Below, piece after piece: positions 1 through 7,713 of a DNA stretch of 64,000 bases (positions are counted from its first letter, which is position 1; each line of letters starts with the position of its first letter). The DNA is taken from assembly GCA_028282685.1 (NCBI GenBank), contig JANQHK010000025.1, positions 1 through 64,000 of the forward strand. The letters are read 5' to 3'. A program made the translations under genes and the position numbers. This DNA comes from Phycisphaeraceae bacterium. GTDB taxonomy: Bacteria; Planctomycetota; Phycisphaerae; Phycisphaerales; Zrk34. The notes beneath the pieces are model-generated. The model did not search any database. It worked only from the letters and a program-made list of their open reading frames with translations, and was not told the DNA's origin.

Positions 1-93
1 CGCCCAGAGTATGATAATACTCTGGGCGTTTTGCTGGAGCGCTACGGCTTCTCCGTCGAACCGCCCCGGACCACGAACGAAGAGGGTACCTGA
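1..93 (+). CDS. C-terminal end of an upstream gene, cut by the window edge
   Basis: The first reading frame is open from base 1 to a TGA at 91-93 and encodes about 30 residues ending in EEGT. The next gene starts 2 nt later, so this is probably the end of the preceding cistron in the same operon. An outer-membrane factor of the TolC type would fit before a HlyD-type adaptor, but the visible stub has no diagnostic motif. That identity is inference only. Confidence 0.55.
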   Translation, partial: RPEYDNTLGVLLERYGFSVEPPRTTNEEGT

Positions 94-95
94 AC

Positions 96-917
96 ATGCA
101 ACCGATTCCCCGATACACTTTACTCGCCTGCTTCCTGTGGGTCGGAATCTTCCCGGCGCTTGCTCTGGGACAAGTCGCCGCCGATCCGGTGCGCGGCCTG
201 GTGCAACCGGAACAACAGGTGCTGTTGAACGTAGAAATCGCCGGCAAAATCAAACAAATCAAAGCCGAGGAAGGGAATCAGGTTCTCCGCGGGCAACTGT
301 TGGTGGCCCTGGAAGACAGCGTACAGCAGCATGCCGTGGAAGCAGCGCAGTTACGCGCCGAATCGACCGCCGCGATACGCGAAGCCGAGTTGCAGAAGGC
401 CGAAGCCGAAGTGCAGTTGGATCAGATTATCAGCGCTTACGAAAAACAGGCCGCCAGCCAATGGGAGGTCCGCCGCGCCGCGTTGCAGGTGAAGCTGGCC
501 ATCGTCATGTTGGAAACCGCCAAGCAGGAGCACGAACTGGCCAAGGCCATGCTCAAGCTCGAACAGGCCCGGCTGGATCAACACCGCATTACCGCCCCGT
601 TCGACGGAACGATCGTGCGCATCCAGGGAGAACTCGGACAGACGCTCGGCCCCGATACCCCGGTATTGATGCTGATCGATCCGACCCAGCTCGAAGCCGT
701 TGTGCACGTACCGGTGGAATGGTACGGCCGCCTGGAAGTGGGAACAGAATATCCGTTGCACGCCGAAGCCCCGGTCGGTCGTGATTTGAATGCGAAACTG
801 CAATACATCGAACCGATGATCGATCCGGCGGCGCGCAGTTTTCGCTGTGTCTTCCTGATCGACAACACCGATCGCGCTCTGCCGGCGGGATTTGCCGTCC
901 AGATCAGTGAACCGTAA
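96..917 (+). CDS. HlyD/RND-type periplasmic adaptor (membrane fusion) protein
   Basis: The protein has 273 residues. An N-terminal signal peptide (about residues 1-26) is followed by a split lipoyl/barrel-sandwich domain: a first half with the motif VEIAGKIKQIKAEEGNQV and a second half with ITAPFDGTIVRI. Between them lies a long Ala/Glu/Lys-rich helical hairpin (about 80-160), and a beta-barrel segment follows. This is the layout of adaptors that link an inner-membrane pump to an outer-membrane channel. It is short for the family (usually 350 or more), with little C-terminal membrane-proximal domain. The start lies 2 nt after the preceding stop, indicating an operon. It converges on the SecA-like gene with an 18-nt gap. 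No pump ATPase or RND permease is visible nearby, so the partner is probably the facing operon. Confidence 0.85.
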   Translation: MQPIPRYTLLACFLWVGIFPALALGQVAADPVRGLVQPEQQVLLNVEIAGKIKQIKAEEGNQVLRGQLLVALEDSVQQHAVEAAQLRAESTAAIREAELQKAEAEVQLDQIISAYEKQAASQWEVRRAALQVKLAIVMLETAKQEHELAKAMLKLEQARLDQHRITAPFDGTIVRIQGELGQTLGPDTPVLMLIDPTQLEAVVHVPVEWYGRLEVGTEYPLHAEAPVGRDLNAKLQYIEPMIDPAARSFRCVFLIDNTDRALPAGFAVQISEP

Positions 918-935
918 ATATCAGCCGAGATCGTT

Positions 936-2936
936 TTACCCTTCTCGCCCGGCGAAGCCGAGATTCTCATCCAGCCAGTGATCGTGCTTCAGGACGTTCT
1001 TGCGCTGAAAGAGGGCGTGGTGTTCGGCCTTGCGCTGCGCCGCGTTGACCAACCAGTGGACGGGGAACCGTCCCTTCACGGCACGCCATCGCTTGATCCA
1101 CCAGGGGCAGTGGCGAACAATCACTTCATCGTCCAGTGAGACGAACATCACCGCGCTGCCCGGATCGCCCTGGCGCGCAGCGCGACCAAAAAGCTGGCGG
1201 TCGATGCGGCCCGATTCGTGCACATCGGTGGCGATCACGGCCAGTCCGCCCGCCTCCGACACGCCGCGTCCCAGTTTGATATCCGTACCTCGTCCGGCCA
1301 TGTTCGTCGCTACGGTGATGCGCCCCGGTTGGCCGGCCTCGGCGACGATCTGCGCCTCCTGCCGGTGCAGAACCGCGTTGAGCACCTGGTGCTCCAGTCC
1401 GGCTTCGGTTAAGCGGACTGAAAGTTGTTCGCTGTTGCGGACGTTTCGCGTACCGATGAGCACAGCCCGGCCGGCGTCGCGTAAACGGCGGGCGTGTTCC
1501 ACCACGGCTTCCCATTTCGATCCTTGGTCGGCGAAGTAACGGGACGGCTGGTGCTGACGGATGCAGGGCCGATGCGTCGGGATCCGCACGATCGGTCGAT
1601 GATAAATCTGCCACAGTTCGCTGCGCGCTTCCCAAGCCGTGCCCGTCATGCCGGCCAGCTTGGGATACATCCGGAAAAACCGCTGGAAGCTGAGCCGGGC
1701 GTAGGTGTCTTTCGGCGGGTTCACCTCGAGGCCTTCCTTGGCTTCCACGGCTTGGTGCAACCCCTCGCGCCAAGTGCGATCGGGCATCAGCCGGCCGGTG
1801 AACTCATCCACGATGACGATCTTGCCCTCGTCGACGACGTACTGTTTATCGCGATGGTAGAGTTCACGCGCGCTCAAGGCCTGCGTAATGAGTTCTTCGC
1901 TGCGACGGCGGCCGCGCCAGACGCCGTGTGAGGCGGCGGTCAATTCGGCGACGCGCTTTTTCCCCGCGCCGCTCAGTTCCACCTCGCGGTAACGCTGGTT
2001 GACACGATAATCGCGCCCCACTGTCAACTGCCGGGCGAATTCCGCAGCTTCGTTGAACGTGGCCACCTGCTCGTCGTTCGGGGCCTGGCCTGAAATGATC
2101 AGCGGCGTCACCGCCTCGTCAACGAGAATGGAATCGGCCTCATCGACCAGGCAAAACGCCAACCCACGCATCACCGTGCGTCGCAGACCCGGCCCGCCAT
2201 CGCCGGCCATGTCTTTCAGCAGCGCGGTCGAGAGCCCCTGCACAGGCCCCACCCCGAGACGATCGCGCAGGTAATCGGCGATCACTTCCTTGTTGGAGAC
2301 ATAGGTGATGTCGGCGTGGTAAGCGGCGCGGCGCTGGTCCGGCGGCATTTCGCCATGGATCGAAGCCACGGATAAACCGCAAAAGCGATAGACCGGCCCC
2401 ATCCATTCCGCATCGCGCTGGGCGAGGTAATCGTTAAACGTGACCACATGACAACCGCGGCCGCGCCAGCCGTTGATCACCACGGGCATCGTCGCCGAGA
2501 GCGTTTTGCCTTCACCGGTGGCCAGTTCAACGATGCAACCGTCCTCCATCGCCAGCGCCGCGGCAACCTGCACCGGATACGGCCGCATCCCCACCTGGCG
2601 TGCGGACACCTCACGGATTAATGCATACGCTTCGTCCACCTGCTCGGCACGGGCGCGGTTGAGACGAAACTGCTGCCGTAGTGTCTCGATCCGTTCGCGC
2701 AACCGCGCCTCGGACAAGTCGGAAAGCGTTTTCTCGGTTTCGCAGATCGCAGCCGCTCGGCGAAGAAACCGCCGACAGCGCGGCCGCTTGTTTTCAATCC
2801 AACCCACCAGGCGGTCCCATACCGCATCGGCACCGCGCGGCAAGGCATGATCCCCCGCGGCCTGGCTGAGCATGCGCCAGTCCGCGCTGGGCGGGCGGAT
2901 CACCGTTTCGGGTTGGGGTGGGTTGATCACCGTCAT
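936..2936 (-). CDS. SecA-like ATPase, shortened
   Basis: This 666-residue DEAD-type motor protein clearly belongs to the SecA family. The Walker A motif ATGEGKT is at 139-145 and the DEAD box at 265-268. An IVDEFTGRLMPDR segment lies near 374-386, AGMTGTA near 428, ATNMAGRGTDI at 543-553, and GRAARQGDPGSA at 584-595. All nucleotide-binding motifs are therefore intact. Only about 65 residues follow the last ATPase motif, whereas housekeeping SecA has roughly 200 or more, including the helical scaffold, wing and zinc-binding tail. It is therefore an accessory SecA-like protein rather than the main translocase motor. Its ATG lies 6 nt after the stop of the M50/HlyD gene, so it is the last cistron of that operon. 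A role in driving substrate export with its neighbours is inferred from context. Confidence 0.85.
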   Translation of the reverse strand: MTVINPPQPETVIRPPSADWRMLSQAAGDHALPRGADAVWDRLVGWIENKRPRCRRFLRRAAAICETEKTLSDLSEARLRERIETLRQQFRLNRARAEQVDEAYALIREVSARQVGMRPYPVQVAAALAMEDGCIVELATGEGKTLSATMPVVINGWRGRGCHVVTFNDYLAQRDAEWMGPVYRFCGLSVASIHGEMPPDQRRAAYHADITYVSNKEVIADYLRDRLGVGPVQGLSTALLKDMAGDGGPGLRRTVMRGLAFCLVDEADSILVDEAVTPLIISGQAPNDEQVATFNEAAEFARQLTVGRDYRVNQRYREVELSGAGKKRVAELTAASHGVWRGRRRSEELITQALSARELYHRDKQYVVDEGKIVIVDEFTGRLMPDRTWREGLHQAVEAKEGLEVNPPKDTYARLSFQRFFRMYPKLAGMTGTAWEARSELWQIYHRPIVRIPTHRPCIRQHQPSRYFADQGSKWEAVVEHARRLRDAGRAVLIGTRNVRNSEQLSVRLTEAGLEHQVLNAVLHRQEAQIVAEAGQPGRITVATNMAGRGTDIKLGRGVSEAGGLAVIATDVHESGRIDRQLFGRAARQGDPGSAVMFVSLDDEVIVRHCPWWIKRWRAVKGRFPVHWLVNAAQRKAEHHALFQRKNVLKHDHWLDENLGFAGREG

Positions 2937-2942
2937 GGCGTA

Positions 2943-5159
2943 TCACATCTGCACGCGGAAGCGACGCTGGACCAGTTGACGAAGCATGCGCCACCATTGC
3001 GCGATCAACGGCTTCTTCGGCAGATCGAACCGTGCAACGACGCGCTGACCGGGCAACACCTGCTCGGCGGCGTCCGACTCCAGGCGGATGCGCACTTCGA
3101 AGAACGGCTCGGCCGTCCGTCCGCCCTGAGGATCCTCCGGATCCAGCGCCACCGAACCGCCGGCCAGGTAACTGAGTGCCGGCGAGGGCAATTGTTGGTG
3201 TCCGCCCGGATCGATCCGATTGATGGCGCCGACCAGCTCCACATCGCTGCGCCCCATCAGGCGCAGGCGGACCGTGGCGTCTTCACCGGTACCGATTTCC
3301 GTATCGAGGCGCGGACCGAGAAACTGATCGGCCACGACACGTACTTCCAGTTCGCTCAGGTCAGCCACCAGACCCAACTCGGCGCCGCGAGGGATGTAAG
3401 CGCCGGCGAGTTCATCGGCCCGGGGGCAGAACCATAGGCCCGACCCACTCGATCGAACCACCAGGGCATCCACGCGTTTGCGCAACAAATCTTCACGCGC
3501 CTGAAACTTTGCGATCATCTGGTCGTACTTGCCGCGCGTCGCCGGGTCGTGAGGGGTGTAGATGTCGCGCATCGTTTCGAGCTTGCGACGCTGGGCGCGG
3601 CGCTCGTCCAGTTCCGCTTGCAGTTCATCGTTTGCGATAACCGCCAGGGGCGGGTCGGTCGGAGCGACGGCGATGTTCGTGGGGCGCACCTTCTCGATGA
3701 AGCCGCCCTCGCCCGCATGCACCACGGTGTATCGACACGGTACGACGAATCCCTCGGCGCGGCTGCGATCGGGCACACGGATCAACCCGATACTCACGAT
3801 CAGCACAACCAGGAAACCCGTCGTCACACCCACGGCGCGGCTGCGCGTCTTTTGCAACTCCGCATGGGTGGCCAGATAGTGAAAGAATTTGCCCAGCGGT
3901 ACAAAACCCCAGACGACGATTGCCGCCGCCGCCATCGCCACACCGACCACCGGAAGCGCCTCGGCGATAAACCACAGAATAGCCGCGAGAATGAACACGC
4001 GGTAGATCGTCGAGGCAATGGCATAGACGAACAACCAGAATCGCTCTCCACCGGTGTGCGCCACCGGACGCGCCTTCTTAACGCCAAAAACGTAACGCTT
4101 GACCAGGTAATACAGGTGCTGCTTGCTGCGCTGGGCGAGGTTGGGAATCTCCAGAAGGTCGGCAAGGATGTAATAACCATCGTAGCGCAGCAGCGGATTG
4201 CCGTTGAACAGTATCGTGGTGATCGAAGCCAGGAAGACCATGTTGTAGGCCAGCGCATTGATCGGCAGTCCCAGGACTTGCGAACCCTCGGAGGTGCGCG
4301 CCCAGACGATGGCGGCCACGGCGGCAACGGCCAGTTCGACGTACATGCCCGCCGCCGCGACAAACGCCCGCCGCCACTTGCTGCGAAACGCCCAGGAACT
4401 GGTGGCGTCCACGTACGGCACGGGCATCAGCACCAGCAACATGATGCCCATGGTGTGCACGTCACCGCCCGAGCCGTCCCTCTCGCCAAACCGCTTGCAG
4501 GCGAAGCCGTGGCCGAACTCATGGATCACCTTGATCAGTGCGAAGCTGACGTACAGCAGGATCAGGTTATCACCCTTCAGCATTTCCTGGGGATTGGCTC
4601 GGCTGATCAGATCGCCCCAGTGCCCGGCCATCTGCCATCCCGCCACCGCCAACAGCGCCACCCACAGGACCAAGCCCACCGGGCCGAACAACCAAGCGAC
4701 CGCTCCGATCCATCTGTCCAGAATACGCTGCGGATTGAACAGGGGAATGCGCAGAAAAAGAAAATTCGACAGGTAACCGCGCACTTCGCGCCCGACGCGC
4801 TTGCGATAACGTTCAAACAGTCCCCGTGCATCGCCGGGTAAATCGGCTTGAAGAAGGTTGGAGGTGTAAAGTTGGCCGAGTAACTGGATCACTTCGCCTT
4901 GCGTGGGCGCGGAATCGCCGAGCTTTTCGTTGGCGATCTCCCAAGCCCGCGCCACGGTGCGTCGGCCATCGAGCAGAGCGACGAAGAAGTAACTGGCATC
5001 GTTCAACCGGAAAAACTGGTTGCTCGACGGATCGCGAACCACGTGCCACGGCTGGCCGCGGAAGTGTTGGCGATAAATCTGCACCGCCGCACGCAACTTC
5101 GGCTTCAATTCCGTAACGCGGTACCAGTTCTCAGAGAATGTCGGCCGATCCACCGCCAT
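2943..5159 (-). CDS. PqqD-like / M50 site-2-protease-like / HlyD fusion protein
   Basis: The protein has 738 residues in three parts. Residues 20-105 look like a PqqD-type winged-helix domain (WHVVRDPSSNQFFRLNDAS, then DGRRTV). Residues 155-460 form a multi-pass membrane region with the zinc-protease motif HEFGH at 213-217 and a second motif NPLLRYDGYY at 321-330, as in M50 site-2 proteases. Residues 465-738 are a periplasmic HlyD-like arm with a coiled-coil hairpin near 510-565 and a beta-barrel. Proteins of this build are called putative peptide zinc metalloproteases of the YydH type. PqqD-like domains bind leader peptides in RiPP systems, so a peptide substrate is possible, but no precursor gene is visible nearby. 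The catalytic motif is intact. The gene starts 10 nt after the GAF-HlyD gene. Confidence 0.85.
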   Translation of the reverse strand: MAVDRPTFSENWYRVTELKPKLRAAVQIYRQHFRGQPWHVVRDPSSNQFFRLNDASYFFVALLDGRRTVARAWEIANEKLGDSAPTQGEVIQLLGQLYTSNLLQADLPGDARGLFERYRKRVGREVRGYLSNFLFLRIPLFNPQRILDRWIGAVAWLFGPVGLVLWVALLAVAGWQMAGHWGDLISRANPQEMLKGDNLILLYVSFALIKVIHEFGHGFACKRFGERDGSGGDVHTMGIMLLVLMPVPYVDATSSWAFRSKWRRAFVAAAGMYVELAVAAVAAIVWARTSEGSQVLGLPINALAYNMVFLASITTILFNGNPLLRYDGYYILADLLEIPNLAQRSKQHLYYLVKRYVFGVKKARPVAHTGGERFWLFVYAIASTIYRVFILAAILWFIAEALPVVGVAMAAAAIVVWGFVPLGKFFHYLATHAELQKTRSRAVGVTTGFLVVLIVSIGLIRVPDRSRAEGFVVPCRYTVVHAGEGGFIEKVRPTNIAVAPTDPPLAVIANDELQAELDERRAQRRKLETMRDIYTPHDPATRGKYDQMIAKFQAREDLLRKRVDALVVRSSGSGLWFCPRADELAGAYIPRGAELGLVADLSELEVRVVADQFLGPRLDTEIGTGEDATVRLRLMGRSDVELVGAINRIDPGGHQQLPSPALSYLAGGSVALDPEDPQGGRTAEPFFEVRIRLESDAAEQVLPGQRVVARFDLPKKPLIAQWWRMLRQLVQRRFRVQM

Positions 5160-5169
5160 GGCGGGTTAC

Positions 5170-7041
5170 CTAAAACCAGAGTTTCATCCGAAGCCAGTTC
5201 ACCAGTTTGCGCGTCCAGATTTCGACGTAGCGGCGTTTCTCCACGTCAATTTTCGCCAAACCGGTCACACTGGGTTTGAGCGGCGGCGACTCCGCGCCCC
5301 CCAATGTCAATCGGACACGCACCTTGAACACGTTCTTCTGATCCACCACCTCGGCCATGGGATCGATCCGCTCGACTTCGAACCGCACGTACACGCCGGG
5401 GTGTGAGGCGGAAGCCAGTTTCCCGGTCTGACCGACCTGCACATCGGCGATCTGGCCTTCGGTCACGTGCAACACGGCTTTCAACTCGGCCAGCGAGGCC
5501 ACTTCATAAAGCTCTTCGCCGACCTGAACTTCCTTGCCGACCTGGCGTGTCCAATCGCCTTTGAGCACGCGGCCGTCGATCGGCGCCGTCAGATTCGCAC
5601 GTTCGATACGCCCCTGGAGCAACTGAATGCGCGCGGCAACGGCCTCGGCGTCGGCCCGCGCCACACTCGCCTCGCCCTGCTTGCCGTCACGCAGCGCGAT
5701 GTCGGCCTCGCGCAGGTAGGCCTGATGACGCGACACCGCATCGAGCAATTCGTCCTCGAGTTCCGTGGTGTTCAGCCGCGCCAACACGGTTTGTCCGGCC
5801 TGCACGGTATCGCCCGGTAACGCCGGGGCTTCGGCCAGCATGCCCGTGTAGGGCGCCGAGATGGATCGTTTGAGGGTCGGCTCGATCACGAACGGCGCTT
5901 CCACGCGGTACATTCCGCGTGCGAACACGGTAAACAGCAGGAAGGCCGCCACCGCCGTGACACCGAGTTTCACCCAGGTATGTTTCGGCCCGACCAAAAA
6001 GCCGGCGCTCTTGCGCATGCCCGAAGCCAACCGTGCGCCGAACCAGCGATCGTGCTCGCGTAAATCTTCCAGACGCGCGGTGCACAATTCACAGATCAGC
6101 CGCAGCGATTCCACCTCCATGAGGGTCAGCGGCCGATCCGCCGCCCGCTCCACGCTCAGTGCGCCGATGACGCGCCCCTCGCTGCGCAGCGGCAGGACGC
6201 AAATCCAGTTGGGGCCGTGGCGTACTGACAATTCTTCACAGGCCCGATGGACGTAATCCGCCTCCGGCGGCGCCGGATGAATGATCTCGGTGTCCTGGTC
6301 GACGCATTCCTCCATCGCCGACTCGACATCCTGCACCAGCTTCACTTTTCGCGTGAACTTTTCGGTATGGCTGAGCGCCTGGAGTTTGACATACTGTCCG
6401 GACACCCAACCCAGCCCCACGCGCTCGGCCGACCAGCGCGCCGTCGTCTCGTTGCACAGCGCCATGGCGCTGGCCTTGAATCGGCGTTGCGCATTCACCG
6501 CCGCCAGCACTTCCATCGCCTCGCGCAGTCTCGCCAGGTCCTGGTTGCGCTGCTGCACGGTCAAGCGCATCTCGTACAGACTGAGCAGATTGACGGTCAG
6601 TTCAAGGCGCTGGCGTATCTGTTCCAGATGGGTCGGGTCATCCTGCGCCAGAAGAAACGCGTTCACCCCGCGTAATCCCGAGCCGCCCCGGATCGGCAAC
6701 AGCGCCAAGTGTTCGCCGACTTTCTGGCCGTACAGGGCGTCTTCGCGATGCAGCGGGACGAGCATGGATTTGGCCTGGCTCGCCACCTGCCCCGCCGCCC
6801 CCATCGCCACGGGCAGCCAGGGCGGCGCCTGATCATTTTGCAGAGGCGGGTGGATCGACGCCACCGACGGCCCCTGCGGCGTGAGGCGCAGAATCGCCGC
6901 TGCCTGCGCCGGTCCCAGCCGGCATTGGATCGCAAGCAACATCTGCAGAAAATGTTCCGGGGGACCGTCGTAAGCCAGGAGCTGATCGATCAACTCGGTA
7001 GGCGTATCGCCCGGGACGGTTTCGATCACGCGCTGGTCCAT
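5170..7041 (-). CDS. GAF-domain protein with a transmembrane helix and HlyD adaptor domain
   Basis: The protein has 623 residues. The N-terminal half is cytoplasmic with a GAF-like fold (about 165-325, including the stretch RHGPNWICVLPLRSEGRVIG). One membrane helix lies near 357-375 (LGVTAVAAFLLFTVFARGM). The C-terminal 245 residues are a membrane-fusion domain with two lipoyl halves (APYTGMLAEAPALPGDTV and LTAPIDGRVLKG) around a helical hairpin. A sensory domain on the cytoplasmic side of an adaptor is unusual and suggests that export is gated by a ligand; that is inference. The gene is second in the minus-strand operon, 40 nt after the DUF3467 gene and 10 nt before the M50 fusion gene. The start is the first ATG; no strong Shine-Dalgarno is visible. 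Confidence 0.82.
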   Translation of the reverse strand: MDQRVIETVPGDTPTELIDQLLAYDGPPEHFLQMLLAIQCRLGPAQAAAILRLTPQGPSVASIHPPLQNDQAPPWLPVAMGAAGQVASQAKSMLVPLHREDALYGQKVGEHLALLPIRGGSGLRGVNAFLLAQDDPTHLEQIRQRLELTVNLLSLYEMRLTVQQRNQDLARLREAMEVLAAVNAQRRFKASAMALCNETTARWSAERVGLGWVSGQYVKLQALSHTEKFTRKVKLVQDVESAMEECVDQDTEIIHPAPPEADYVHRACEELSVRHGPNWICVLPLRSEGRVIGALSVERAADRPLTLMEVESLRLICELCTARLEDLREHDRWFGARLASGMRKSAGFLVGPKHTWVKLGVTAVAAFLLFTVFARGMYRVEAPFVIEPTLKRSISAPYTGMLAEAPALPGDTVQAGQTVLARLNTTELEDELLDAVSRHQAYLREADIALRDGKQGEASVARADAEAVAARIQLLQGRIERANLTAPIDGRVLKGDWTRQVGKEVQVGEELYEVASLAELKAVLHVTEGQIADVQVGQTGKLASASHPGVYVRFEVERIDPMAEVVDQKNVFKVRVRLTLGGAESPPLKPSVTGLAKIDVEKRRYVEIWTRKLVNWLRMKLWF

Positions 7042-7081
7042 GGCTGGGGTAACCTGTACGAAAAAAGTGACGGCTTACCGA

Positions 7082-7429
7082 TCACCCTTTGGCGCGGTCG
7101 GCTACATTCATCTGCAACTCACCGAACTGTTCTTCGTGATTGCGGACTATCTGGCCGAGCGTGATCGCCAGGCGTTTGGCCGTGTAATAGTTCATGATCA
7201 CGCGGTCGTTGACCTTGAACAGCACATTATCGCCTTCGCCTTCGGAACCGCCGGCGGGACGCACGATATTCAATCCGCAGTCGATCATCACTTCATCGGC
7301 CGTTCCGTTGGTGCGAAACGCGTTGCAGTAGCTCGTGTCCATGTCGCGCTCATCCACGTGCACGGTAACCTTGCGTTGGCCGGTCTGCTGCTGGGCCTGT
7401 TCTTCGATCGGTTGTTCCTGGTCAGCCAT
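7082..7429 (-). CDS. DUF3467 family protein
   Basis: The protein has 115 residues with an acidic, Gln-rich N-terminus. The core (DEVMIDCGLNIVRP, then FKVNDRVIMNYYTAKRLAITL) matches the DUF3467 family, whose function is unknown. The ATG at 7429 is chosen over an upstream in-frame start because AGGAAGG lies just before it and because a TATAAT hexamer at 7481-7486 would put the mRNA start downstream of the longer start. It is the first gene of the operon that continues into the GAF-HlyD, M50-HlyD and SecA-like genes. The position suggests that it serves or regulates that system, but nothing in the protein itself shows how. It is soluble, with no signal peptide or membrane segment. Confidence 0.85.
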   Translation of the reverse strand: MADQEQPIEEQAQQQTGQRKVTVHVDERDMDTSYCNAFRTNGTADEVMIDCGLNIVRPAGGSEGEGDNVLFKVNDRVIMNYYTAKRLAITLGQIVRNHEEQFGELQMNVADRAKG

Positions 7430-7480
7430 GGTACGTCCTTCCTGCGTAAAAAAAGTGGGTATGAGATCCGCAAGAAAGTC

Positions 7481-7486
7481 ATTATA
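7481..7486 (-). promoter_or_regulatory. Probable -10 element of the DUF3467/HlyD/M50/SecA operon
   Basis: The minus strand reads a perfect TATAAT here. Transcription would begin near 7474, giving a leader of about 45 nt with an AGGAAGG ribosome binding site before the ATG at 7429. No good -35 box is seen 16-18 nt upstream. This supports an operon transcribed separately from the large surface-protein gene upstream. Confidence 0.5.
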
Positions 7487-7587
7487 CAGAATGTTTGAGA
7501 ATCTTCCCATGCGGCGGCCGTGCATACGACCGGCAGGACCAATCCCATATTCGCCCCTCACCGCTCAGCCGTGCCCGGGTGCGGGCA

Positions 7588-7609
7588 AGAAAAACGCCGT
7601 GCGGCGTCA
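7588..7609 (-). terminator. Rho-independent terminator after the large surface-protein gene
   Basis: On the minus strand the stem-loop ACGCC-GCAC-GGCGT is followed by a run of five T. It lies about 105 nt past the stop of the surface-protein gene and upstream of the DUF3467 promoter, so it separates the two transcripts. Confidence 0.6.
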
Positions 7610-7713
7610 GGGAGTTCGGACCTCGTTGACGCTGTACGGCGTTGAGAAACTCAATTATCCGGCCTGCTGGAATAATCCCTCCACAGGCCAACACACCTTC
7701 ACCGGCACCGCGT

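Noticed and set aside
11-784. Long open frame of 257 codons on the plus strand overlapping the HlyD-type gene
   Set aside because: Its product is Arg/Gly/Pro-rich low-complexity sequence without a recognisable fold. The overlapping frame gives a complete adaptor protein.
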